Assembly: GCA_964036295.1 (NCBI GenBank) | Contig: OZ038466.1 | Coordinates: 10,194,001 to 10,258,000, forward strand | Direction of reading: 5' to 3' | Origin: Plumapathes pennacea | Lineage: Eukaryota > Cnidaria > Anthozoa > Antipatharia > Myriopathidae | DNA: 64,000 nt | Shown: one piece after another, positions 1 to 9,828 of the stretch | Layout: each line of letters begins with the position of its first letter | How positions within the stretch are numbered: position 1 is the first letter of the stretch | Translations under genes and position numbers: made by a program | Notes under the pieces: generated by a model | Told to the model about the DNA's origin: nothing | What the model saw: the letters and a program-made list of their open reading frames with translations, nothing else | Database searches by the model: none

Positions 1-474
1 ATCATATTTAATTACAAAATTTATCTTTAAATTTTCTTTAATAGTTAAATATATGGGTAACCATGGGTAACCCTTAAAATGTTAGTAAAACCACGGTTAA
101 CTGTGCTGATATTAACACAGAGTGGCTGTTGATTAGACTTTACTATCCGCGCAGTAAACAAACGTCACATCACGTCATGGTGACGCCATATAATAGAAGC
201 ATTTAATTACACAATTTCTGTTAATTTTTTTAATAATTTAATACATGGTTAGTCATGGGTAGCCCTTACAATGTTAGTAAAACCACGGTTAACTGTGCTG
301 ATCTTAACACAGAGTGGCTAATGATTCAAACATTATTATCAGTACAGTAAACAACATCACGCCGTGGTCACGCCTCATAATAGAGGCATGTAATTACACA
401 ATTTTGTTAAACTGCTTTCATTTTCCGTGTCAATGATCTTTGCTTTTAACTTAGTCTACCTTATCACACTGCAG

Positions 475-1661
475 CTTCCGCGACATTCACAAGAAATCCA
501 AGTAAAGATGTTAAGGTGCATTGGATAGTCTTCGTTGGCGCCTTTCTCGGTGGAACTCTTGTCTTTGTCCTTGTCCTTTTGGTGGTTACCTATTATTACA
601 AGCACAAAAAAGACACAAAAAAGGAACGAAGAAGGAAAAGTAAGAGTAATTGTTTTATCTTTCTAGTTTGTGTAAAAGATCGATGATTTCTATATAATGG
701 TGTTTGGGGTCGGGTAGGTACAGGTAAAGACTCAAAGTTCAGACAACCAGTTTAATATTCTGTTAGTCGAAGCAGTTCGGCAGAGAATATTGCTCAACGG
801 AGAGAAAGTTAAATTGCATTAGAAGGAGGAAGTATCCTAAGCATGTGAGAGTAAAATCAGACAGTAAAGAATTACAGAAAAAGGGGACGGGTTAGTTAAT
901 TAGTATGGCCGGAGAGATATATATGATAAGAGGCATGTTACGAGAAAGCACGCCAATCCTTGTGATACGAGGAAATTTTTTCTAATTCTCAAATACATCT
1001 ATAAACATTCAAGATTGCCATCAATGATAGACGCCAATTATATCAATGTTTCCTTGTTTTTCTTTCCTGTCTTCGTTTAGGTGGGGATGCCTTCATGTGA
1101 GTAATAAACATATTGTTAACGGTACAATACTGTACCAGATCTTTTCTCCCGTTATATTGTTTATTCTGAGGCCTATTAACTTATAGCTGGAATATTTGGA
1201 GTAAGAAAAAGAGGGGAAGGGGTCTAGATAATTTACAGGTGGAGCCCTCCATATTTTACAACTTCTAGAAGATTTCGCTTGACAAAGTATTGTAAAATGA
1301 TGTACAAATAAAACAAACAGCGAGCGAGTTACTTGGTCTTGAAAAGCATTTGTTAAATTTTGATGATATCAAGAGGCTGGGGGTTAGTTCTGTTTGAGTT
1401 AAATATGTCAATTGTTCGTCACGTGACCTGTTACTTACTAATAGCCTTTCCTTCCCTTGCTGCAGTGGTAACTGGGTTGACCTCCCTCTGGACAGGCCAC
1501 GTGCAGCCAACATTATTGGCAGCTACCAAAACCCAGGAATGCCAGATGTGGAGCACACAGTGATTACAAGGTACAAGGAGACTTCACTCAACACATCTGG
1601 AAAAGGAAAAAAGATTATGGTCGACACGTTTCCTCAAACTATGCCACCAAATTTCTTGTAA
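475..1661 (+). CDS. Gene A: 3' end of a long Ig/FN3 receptor (TM and cytoplasmic exons)
   Basis: Only the last three coding exons lie in the window: 475-639, 1081-1096 and 1466-1661, with stop TAA at 1659-1661. The first encodes a stalk (ASATFTRNPSKDVK), a membrane span starting WIVFVGAFLGG and a basic stop-transfer stretch (KKDTKKERRRK). The 16-nt mini-exon and last exon give a tail of about 70 residues with GSYQNPG and ITRYKET. All junctions are GT-AG, and the phases (1, 1, 2) match genes D and E exactly. The upstream Ig and FN3 exons lie before position 1. The tail is open and full length, so this copy is probably functional. A YxN motif would fit a Grb2-type SH2 docking site; that is family knowledge, not shown here. 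Confidence 0.85.
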
Positions 1662-3158
1662 AGTTAACTTCATAATCAGCGATAGTGTGTAATAGCACAA
1701 AAGAACCCTTGAGATTAGGATTAGGTTTAGGGTTGGGGTCAGGACATTTTGTGTTACTACACAAAGTCGTTGCCGGCCAAAATACCCACTTGCCCAGATG
1801 CCCTGGAAATTCTAACCCAGGTTAAAATGCACCTTATGTTCTAAAATGCCCCCTCTGCTCTAATATCTCCCCTCTACAAATGCATTATTTTCAAGAAAGA
1901 CGTGTAAACTGTGTCTAAACGGAATAAGTATTGAGTTTTTTCTGGGATAGCCCAATTCAGAAAATAAATTTAAAGGCATCAAGACACCTGGGCCCGGTTG
2001 CAAAAAAACCTTAAAAGCATAAAACGCTGGCGGCTGGGACTGGGCGCTTTTTGGTTGTTGTAAGATAACAATGGAAATTCAATTATTCCTATTTTATTTT
2101 AGACGCGTCACATAAGATACCCAATAAGACAAAAGCGGAAGAATTGCTAACACCACTTGAGAAGCAAAACCTGGACTAATACGCGCTGCACTTAACCAGA
2201 AATAAATTCAACCTTTGGGTTTGTGACAGTTCATGTGACAGAAATAACGTCTACTGTATAATTTACTAATGACAGAGGGACAGACGTTCCCTGTTGTGCA
2301 ATATCTGCCTTCTCAACAGCACCTCTTTAAACGAACTTTCTGTTAAAATTTCGTGTTTGTGCATGAGTATCCTGGCTTGGTCAGAGCTATATTTGACCGC
2401 ATAAATATCACTTTCTTAAACGTCGGGCATTTAGACCACTTTGTAATGTCCGGCCGGGCATTCTGCGGCCAAGGCTAAAATGCCCGTGGGGGAGAAATAA
2501 AAACAAAAACAAAATAATATGCGAGTCCATGTGTGTTCAGCCTTTTAACAACGTTATGTTGTTGTTATGTTATGTTATGTTTGTGAAACGTTCTTTCCCT
2601 GACAAACCTAGATGAAAGAAATGAGCTCAAAATTTCAGCAATCCAATAAGCGTTTTGATAGAAATCGGAAGTGAGATTTGGATTTGGTGATATGACTCTA
2701 AATCCTGTTGGCTTTCGAATAAAGGCCAATATCACAAACACAACTACGCAGACGAAACATTTGTGTATGGCTTGGCCGTTTAACGCTATTTTGGTCGTAT
2801 GGCTCTGAAAATTGGTCCACTTGTTATACCTGAGTTTTCTCTTTCCACGGTTGTGTACAGTTTATTTACCACAGTACTTAGAAATGTACAAGAAATTTTC
2901 GTTGTATTTCGCTCCAAAGCGTGACATGCTGGCGTCAGCATCGTCTGGACTCTTAAGATTACCACGGTAAATCATCCAATCAGAGAGCGAGAAACTAATG
3001 AGTTGTGGTAAAACCTATATTTGTTGCGGAAGTCGAAAGTCACCTGATAGGGTTTTCCCCTATCCGACTGACTTTCTGGGTAAGCCACGGGAGATAAAAG
3101 ACCGAGAAATCCCCACCACAGAATCAAATGCGCGTGATCGACTGGATAACAGAGCGTA
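1662..3158 (+). other. Gene A 3' flank and gene B upstream region
   Basis: No further coding exon is visible. The block is repeated almost base for base at 39297-40818 and in part at 41598-42774. It holds the gene A 3' UTR, with AATAAA-like strings near 1963 and 2203, and the upstream region of gene B. The last roughly 60 bases before the gene B start are conserved ahead of the other signal exons. Confidence 0.5.
3136..3158 (+). promoter_or_regulatory. Conserved leader before gene B start
   Basis: ATCGACTGGATAACAGAGCG followed by TAATG. Close versions precede the starts at 7381, 29277, 40819, 42775, 48686 and 56507 (core TCGACTGGAT ... GCGTAATGAATTCA). It is probably shared 5' UTR or start context; function is not shown. 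Confidence 0.45.
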
Positions 3159-6100
3159 ATGAATTCACTCCGTAAGCCTTGGATTTGCGTCGGTGTAGCG
3201 TACTTCGTATTCATTGGACATCTGCTACAACTGACAGGTAAAACTTCACTATTTGTCCGTTTTGTTTAATGGGTGAAATACGGTTTACTTCCTACTGACT
3301 GTACTGGTGCGTATCACTGACTTTTGTAATACGCTTTGCGGAAGAATATTAGTGTTAGGCAAAAGATATCAGCGTCGCCGTTGAAAGCTCTAAAAGCTAG
3401 ACTATACTGGCTCAGTAGGTCAACAGTACGACCGGGAGCCATTATATGTTTTGCCAGAGAAACCGTTAAAGTTTGATGCAGTTACCTTTTTCGGTTCCGT
3501 TTGCTTCATTGTTTTTGACTAAGACTATATGCCGCCGCCCACAGCCGTGGATTTATTTTATACATGGTTCATTACAACGGGACAAATACATAAGTTTTAT
3601 GTTAATGAGGACTAAGGGGTTTTAGCTATAGTAAATATATTTCGATTTATATATATATATATACATCATTACGTCATGTTGTATAGCTATTTGTGCAAAT
3701 TCAGCACATTGCGTACATTCGTCGGGCGTCAATGCCAAATCGGTATCGGAAGGATAAGAATGTGATGCCGTCAGCCACTCTGCAAAGTATATTCGTCTCT
3801 ATTAGCTTGTGAATGGCGACAACAAACGATGTGATGAAAACAAAAAAACATTTTTGACTGCTTTCCTTGATGTAAATGGGAAATCCTCCCCTGATAGGTA
3901 CTTTTGAGTAAAATATTCACTTTTCCTCTTTTAATTTGAAAAATCTAGTCCTTGTATGGTATGGCATGTGATCAGTCGTGCCATTACGCACGTTACAGGG
4001 AATATTCAGTAGTCAGACGTTAAAGAGATAAACGAAACGCGGCCTTTAAATAATTCATTACTATGAGTATTAGTCAAGGCTAAGAATTCCTTGTTGCTCG
4101 ACGCGTGAGGCCGGAAGTGATATTGGAGGGGTAGTCTAACTTCCCTTCACTGGGTATTTGCTTATCCATCGTTTTTAGGGGATGCCTTCAATAATACGAG
4201 CCTCAAAAATTCTTGTCTGTTCTTCGCTTATTAATCGCTTACAAACCACACGGAGCACGGATACTTTGATTAGAAACTCGTTCATTGACACATTGGAGTC
4301 GGTGCCTGTGGCACGACGTCACCAGCCAATTTCCGCTTATTCTCCGAATCGTCGGAAATGACACCTCCTGCATCCACGATGATCATGAAGGCTCGGTCTT
4401 AGAGAGATAATCCTTTCATTCAGACGTCAAAAAGCCCACCCAGAGTTTGTGAAAGCAATGTGAAGGAAGCAAAACTGGAAACAGGAAGCCAATCCCTTTT
4501 AAAACTCTATGTCGTTAATACTGCAACTTCGAATATGTCATTTATTTTGCTGTAACTCCTATAGTTTCTTCTTTGGATAAACACGCACTCGTAACGCGAC
4601 TAGATATTTAATATCTACAGGGGAAATGACCGCTACTCTGTGAATTAGTATTTATTTTCTATGTAAACCATATTTGAGTGAAGTAGGTTTTTCTTTCCGT
4701 ATTTTACGAACTGGTCTGGATGATAGATAACATACAATTTATAATGGTTAGTCTACGGATGCTTTTGTAATTAGACAAGAACAAACAACAAAACCTTAAC
4801 ACAATATTTTTCACCTTTCTGCTTTCATGACAGAGAGCGTCACCTGGAAGCATCTTCCATCGGATCCAACTAAAGCGATCACAGGATCTACCGCCTCCTT
4901 AGATTTCGGCTATGAATTGGAAAAGAATGAGGACTTTACCTACGGCGAGTTCAGTAGAATCACAGGCGGCACCAGCATTGATATTGGTGATATTAATGCA
5001 GATGGTGTGACCACCTTAAGGACTAGGATAGCTAAGAAAATGAGCCTGACAGCGACAAACAACTCAGCAGTACTCAGCATTCATGAAATCAAGATACCAG
5101 ACCAAGCAAAGTATTGCTACAAAATAGTCACATCACAGAAAAGGGAAGAAAAGTGCATCCACTTAAAAGTTCTTGGTAAGATAAATTCTATAATTTGTTG
5201 TTAGGATCATATGTAAATATTTAAAAAGTGACACAAACGTGTATGTGTGTGCATCATTATGCCGGTCTCACATAAACCTGTTCAATTATTTTGTTTCTGT
5301 TTTATAAATGAATTTAGTACCACCAAAACTAGATGTATCCCCTTTGGACAAGACAGTCAACGAGGCAGAAAGTCTAGACCTCTTCTGTAATGCAACTGGG
5401 ATTCCTGCTCCAAACATCAGCTGGACCAAAGTAGGGAATGACAAGCAGCTCAGCCAGAAAGAGCATTTGGTGATTGATTCAGCACGCAAGGACGATTCTG
5501 GGATTTATGTGTGCAGAGCGTCTAGTGAAGCGGGCAACGTCACAGCCAAGGCTTTGGTGGAAGTCCAGTGTAAGTAACAGGAAACAATGTTATGCACAAA
5601 ATGAACCGAATGTGGTAATCACAATTTAACAATTTCAGTCAAACACTGACTTCTCCTCGCTCATCCAGTAGTACTAACCAACTTTTATTTGCCATATCAC
5701 TGGAGCAAATTTCCAACACAATTTAATATTGGATCACAGTTCGTCAGCCGGCTCTGCACATGTTGCTCATTTTCGACAAAGACGCGAACCCAAAACTTTG
5801 GACCAACATTTAACAGCATTACAATTAGTCTAATCAACTAATCTAAGCAGGTCAATCACTAAAAAGTAATGTTCCCTTTTAGGTTTTTAGAATTTAATAA
5901 GGTATAGTGTATACGTATAACTCGAATCGACCAAGGGTCGATATGTGAAACCTAGACGCCGTGAAAGAATTAGAAGCTGATAGAGCCGTTTTCGGATGAC
6001 TGTCGAAAACCAAAACAAAAGTAATCACACAGGCCAATCACAGAGACTGAGAGAAAACAGTTCAGCCAATTGGAAGCCAAAGTAATTTGCGTTTGTTCTT

Positions 6101-6454
6101 GCGTTTGGTTTTACTTTCCAATCAGAAGTGCGAGTACACGCCATCGCTTGCGTGAGAAGTGTTTGCTTTTGGTTTTGTTCCTGATTGGCTGAGCATGCTG
6201 ACAAACTCGTGTGGACCAATCCGAAAGCGAAGCAAACGCAAAACCAAAGCAATCACACAATTACTTTCGACAGTCATCCGAAAACCGCTCTATAATGCCA
6301 TATATGAGTGCGTTCATCGTAGTGTCCACCTTATTACATTGCAGCTCCGACGACATCCAAAGGAAGTTCAGGGAGAAAGATCTCAAACTGGCTAATTACT
6401 GCTGGCCCCATTCTTGGTGGGATTGTTTTCCTTCTGATTGTTGGAGACTTTTGA
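3159..6454 (+). CDS. Gene B: short two-Ig surface protein with GPI-like tail
   Basis: Four exons (3159-3237, 4834-5175, 5318-5569, 6345-6454) join in frame to 260 residues plus TGA at 6452-6454. Residues 1-26 (start MNSLRKPW) are a signal peptide. Residues 27-140 form an unusual V-like Ig domain with PDQAKYC on its F strand and no B-strand Cys. Residues 141-224 are a canonical I-set domain with LFCNATG, SWTKVG and DDSGIYVC. The last exon starts SPTTSKGSSGRK, continues into a roughly 20-residue hydrophobic run and stops at GDF, with no basic cytoplasmic anchor. This pattern (small omega-site residues, spacer, terminal hydrophobic tail) suggests a GPI signal. The paralogous exon in gene G instead continues into a basic tail with an ITIM-like end. 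A 312-bp MITE sits in the last intron. A truncated TM protein is the alternative reading. Confidence 0.82.
5981..6292. mobile_element. MITE copy 1 (312 bp, TA-flanked terminal inverted repeats)
   Basis: The ends are inverted repeats of about 27 bp, GAGCCGTTTTCGGATGACTG on the left and its complement CAGTCATCCGAAAACCGCTC on the right, flanked by TA. The element is non-coding. The interior carries TTTTGG-type repeats. It lies in the last intron of gene B. Further copies are at 31373-31696 (gene E) and 45437-46444 (gene F, interrupted). Confidence 0.8.
6345..6454 (+). CDS. Gene B terminal exon (GPI-signal-like or truncated TM)
   Basis: The acceptor is TTGCAG at 6339-6344. The exon is homologous to gene G exon 52651-52820 through the hydrophobic segment (LGGIV/LGGIA, LLIVG). 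After GLIVG-type residues it reads GAC TTT TGA, where G reads GCT ATT GCC and goes on. The protein therefore ends inside or at the edge of the membrane segment. Gene F has the identical ending, so the change predates the B/F duplication. Confidence 0.75.
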
Positions 6455-7380
6455 TAGTTGGATTTGATAGCTCGGCAGAGATCAAGTACTTTAGTTAACT
6501 TGAGAACAAATGTAAATCGAGCTTTGTAATTTTATTTGGATGTGACAATTCCTTTTCGGGATTAACATTTCTTGTGCACGATCGTGGCTTTACTAACTTT
6601 CTGTCATTTTTAGCAACTGTGAAAGTACGAGATCTTTTATGTTTTACATTAAAGTTTTTACATAAAGAAACACAACAGAGTTCACTTTCGTGCATGCTCT
6701 GCACCCCACATCGTTTTTCGTGTTACAAACTGTGACGTCAATTTCGGAAATACACAAGAATAACGCAAAAATTAGTCCGGTGACCTCCCCTGACTTTTGG
6801 TTATAGGTCTCTACATGTAAGATCTGCAATTTGTGAAAAAAAGAAAAAAAATCCGTGGAGCAGTTCGTTCGGAATTTTGGGTAAAGCTGGTGCGCTTATA
6901 TGCAAATTGTTCTATTCGGGCAGAAAGCACATGATATTCCGGCCACAATAGCAACTAAACGAAGTCGGTGACCCCCATTTGTTTTTATAAATCCCCCCCC
7001 CCCCCCCCCCAAAAAAAATATGTTTTTGAATGATTTGCGCTTCACGCTACTTTGGTCGTTTAATTCTGAAAAATTGGCCCGCTTTCTCGTTTCGGTTGGC
7101 TCTTTCCACTGGTGGGTCTTATTAGTTCTGTTTGGCCAAGTTTTAGAAAATCTGTTTGATATCCGTGATGCTGGTCGTGATGCTAGCCAAAGTCTTGAAA
7201 ACGTCACCCAATATAAGGGTCTTGTGTTTACTTAATAATCGCGTGAGCCCAAAGTCGTAAGTCCAAAGTCCAAAACAGAAAATAAAATCCCATCACAGAA
7301 TCGAATGCATCAAAATCGCAAAAGAAGCAAGTGCGGCAGACACACTTGACGTTTGATAATCGACTGGATACAGCAGTGTA
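6455..7380 (+). other. Intergenic region between B and C
   Basis: No exon was found. The region is homologous to 46607-48685 minus the LINE there, and contains the matching empty LINE site at about 6733-6747. A poly-C run of about 18 bases sits near 6993-7010. The last roughly 100 bases before 7381 are conserved ahead of gene G's start. Confidence 0.5.
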
Positions 7381-7456
7381 ATGAATTCACCTCGTAATCT
7401 TTGGATCTGTGTCTATGTGGCGTGCTTCTTGTTTAGTGGATATCTGCAGTTGGCAG
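7381..7456 (+). CDS. Gene C: orphan signal-peptide exon (MNSPRNLW...)
   Basis: A 76-nt exon encodes 25 codons plus one base, ending TTGGCAG|GTAAAC (phase 1). It is identical in design to the signal exon of gene G at 48686-48761. Homology to G's first intron continues downstream to 10543 and then stops abruptly, about 45 bp short of where G's V exon would lie, so the rest of gene C is missing here. No other signal exon (ATGAATTCA start) occurs before gene D, whose V exon begins at 15892. C may supply the first exon of D across an 8.4-kb intron, or it may be a dead remnant. Confidence 0.7.
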
Positions 7457-8162
7457 GTAAACTTCAAAACATCTTTGTCCGCATTGTTTAATGGGTGAAA
7501 TACGTTGTGTAGGTGTACACTAGAATATTAGTGTTAAACGAAAAATCATCACTAACTATTAACGTAACCGTTGAAAGCTTGCGCCCCTCAGGTATAATTT
7601 ATACAGTCCCACCAGTGTAAAACGCACCAACCAAAGCATGAAAGTTACCATTGTCATTCGTCTTCAAGCCGAAATATTTTTTTACACCGAATTTTTCAGA
7701 AAGAAAGAAGTCTTGGCATGATTATTTCTATACCTGTTCTGTTTAGCAAAGAGAGCTGGTTGATGTCATGCTGACGTGGCGCTCACATGGGAGTTGCGGT
7801 TTAAAGATCATACTTTATTACATTCATTAAAGATTTAAGATACTTCATTAAAGATAATACATTTTCCCTTCAGTCACTGTACTTTTACTAGATCGATATA
7901 TTTTCGGCCTCGTATATGTTTATCCGATTCGAGCATGTAAGTTTGGTTAAGGTCCAAACTTTGATCTTTGAGCTTGTGCAATCAGCACTACGTTCGTATA
8001 CCGCACACGTCCTTCAATCGGATATTGAATACTGCAAAAACTATTTGTCTTTCGTGGCGACAACAAGCAAACAACACACTGAGATACAGTGGGTATTTAT
8101 ACAATTCGATCAGAACTTGATAGCTTGCATTTCAGTTGGTCTTTGAACAAAAGCTTGTTGGC

Positions 8163-8201
8163 AGCTCTTGGAGTTAATGTAAAGTTCCAAATATTGTTTA
8201 A

Positions 8202-8246
<45 letters not shown>
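8163..8246 (+). mobile_element. Minimal LINE 3' tail with poly-A and TSD
   Basis: About 40 bp match the 3' terminus of the LINE at 46885-48165 (ATATTGTTTAAATAAA shared) and run into a long poly-A. They are flanked by the 14-bp direct repeat AAAAGCTTGTTGGC at 8149-8162 and 8247-8260. This is an extremely 5'-truncated retrotransposon insertion. The paralog is at 49475-49559. Confidence 0.7.
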
Positions 8247-8253
<7 letters not shown>

Positions 8254-8821
8254 TGTTGGCGAAGAGGATCAAGGTAAGACCTTTGTTAATCTTGGATTAT
8301 CTTTATCTGTAGCCCATCCAGAGCTGAGGAGAAAGTCAAAGCAATGTGCTATGTACCTTATTATAAGAAATTAACGCTCCATAAAAATTGACGAAATTTT
8401 TTGTGAGGGTTAACTAATTAAGTGGAGCGTTATTTTCCGCGACCTCAAATTTCCCAACATCTGAATCCTGTCCAGACATATTTGACACCTAAGGAAACAA
8501 TAGCTTTCTCTTTTGTGTACACTGTATTTCGATCTTTTACTTCGTTTACAGAAGAACAGTTCTCAACGTGTCAATCCCGTTAATTTCCTTCATTTTGACA
8601 TTTAACCTCCATTTTCATGTTAACTTCTTTTATTCAGAAGTAATTTTCCCACCAATTCGGTAATTTTCTATAATGCAGTATATCTGAAGAGAGATAGGAC
8701 TTAATAAAAGACACTCAGATGCAAAACATTAGAAATGTGTCGTTTTATCAACCACACCGTGAGCACAATTTAAATAATTTTTTAGCACGAGTTGATTTAT
8801 CAAGTGTCCCAACTTTTTATG

Positions 8822-9725
8822 CTGGGCCTAAGGGCCCAGCATATAATTGTTTTCACCCAAAAACCACAGCGTAGGTATCACGACAATTGGTCAAAGAGTC
8901 CCCCCTCTAGGATTTTGAATTTTGATTGACGTGTAAGCAAAAATACTATATTTTGATTGGATAATGTTCACGTGCAAGCGGCGTGGAAGCCTTTCTTTTC
9001 TTGGCTGAGTTTCAAAGTATGTAACGTGAGATTTTTGTTGACGTATACTTGCGCTCTTGCGGTTTTTGTTCATTATATTCAATTTCGCATTTTTCTTCGT
9101 CCAGCTGGTTAAAACTAAGCGAAGGAAAGCAAACATAATCAAACGATACCATTTCGACAAGCTGAAGTGGCTCCCGACTGGGTTTTTCAGCTTTAACATA
9201 AGCTTATCAAACAACCGTGAATTCATCAAAACCGCGGTGATAATAGCTCAGAATGAAACAGGCCGACTGGAAATTTAGAAAGCTTCGTAGAAGAAAGGCA
9301 ATTTAGAAGACGAAAAACAGGTATGTAATGAAGCGCAGGCTAGATTAATCGTGGCCTGCGATTAGAAACAAATGTTCGAAGTCAAACTGTCAAAACAATT
9401 ATGCATGAAAATGAGATATGTCACGCAATTACTCCCAAACTCAAAATGTAGATTCTCTCATCCTTTTGAAGCAAATGTACGAGTGTTCTAATTATAACTT
9501 ATAGTTTAATCAGGTTCATTTGTGTAAATCAAAAGCCAAGTTCCCCATACTGTATAATATTTTTTTCGGGTGAGAAATTGAAAGAGAAAATTGAAGTTGA
9601 TCACTCTTGGGAGTCTCGCTCTAGTCCAAAGATTGCTTATTCAACAATTCATATGGTGCGTGCGGACACTTGCCACACCAAACTTGAATCCCAGCATCTG
9701 TCGCGTTTTCACGCGACAAAACTTG
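8822..9725. mobile_element. About 900-bp insertion with hairpins at both ends
   Basis: The duplicate at 50128-50131 reads straight from AACTTTTTT into ATGATCACAATC, whereas here about 900 bp intervene between two TTTATG-like strings. The left end carries a perfect 11-bp-stem hairpin (TATGCTGGGCC, loop TAAG) at 8819-8844. The right end carries TGTCGCG-TTTTCA-CGCGACA at 9699-9718. No credible gene lies inside. It is either an unclassified element inserted here or a block deleted from the other copy. Confidence 0.5.
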
Positions 9726-9764
9726 TTTATGATCACAATCACTTCAAACTTTCGCAAGCCATTG

Positions 9765-9807
<43 letters not shown>

Positions 9808-9828
9808 ATAATAATAATAATAATAAAC
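9765..9828. repeat. Poly-A / (TAA)n tract
   Basis: About 41 A are followed by seven or so TAA units. The paralogous site at 50168-50202 is much shorter, so the tract is length-variable. Confidence 0.9.

Noticed and set aside
1556..1562. CACAGTG heptamer resembling a RAG recombination signal
   Set aside because: It is inside gene A's tail exon, with no nonamer at 12 or 23 bp and no partner near V exons. Diversity here is explained by duplication.
6211..6498. 95-aa plus-strand ORF running from the MITE into gene B's last exon
   Set aside because: It reads the terminal exon in the wrong frame. The phase-1 spliced frame matches gene G's TM exon.
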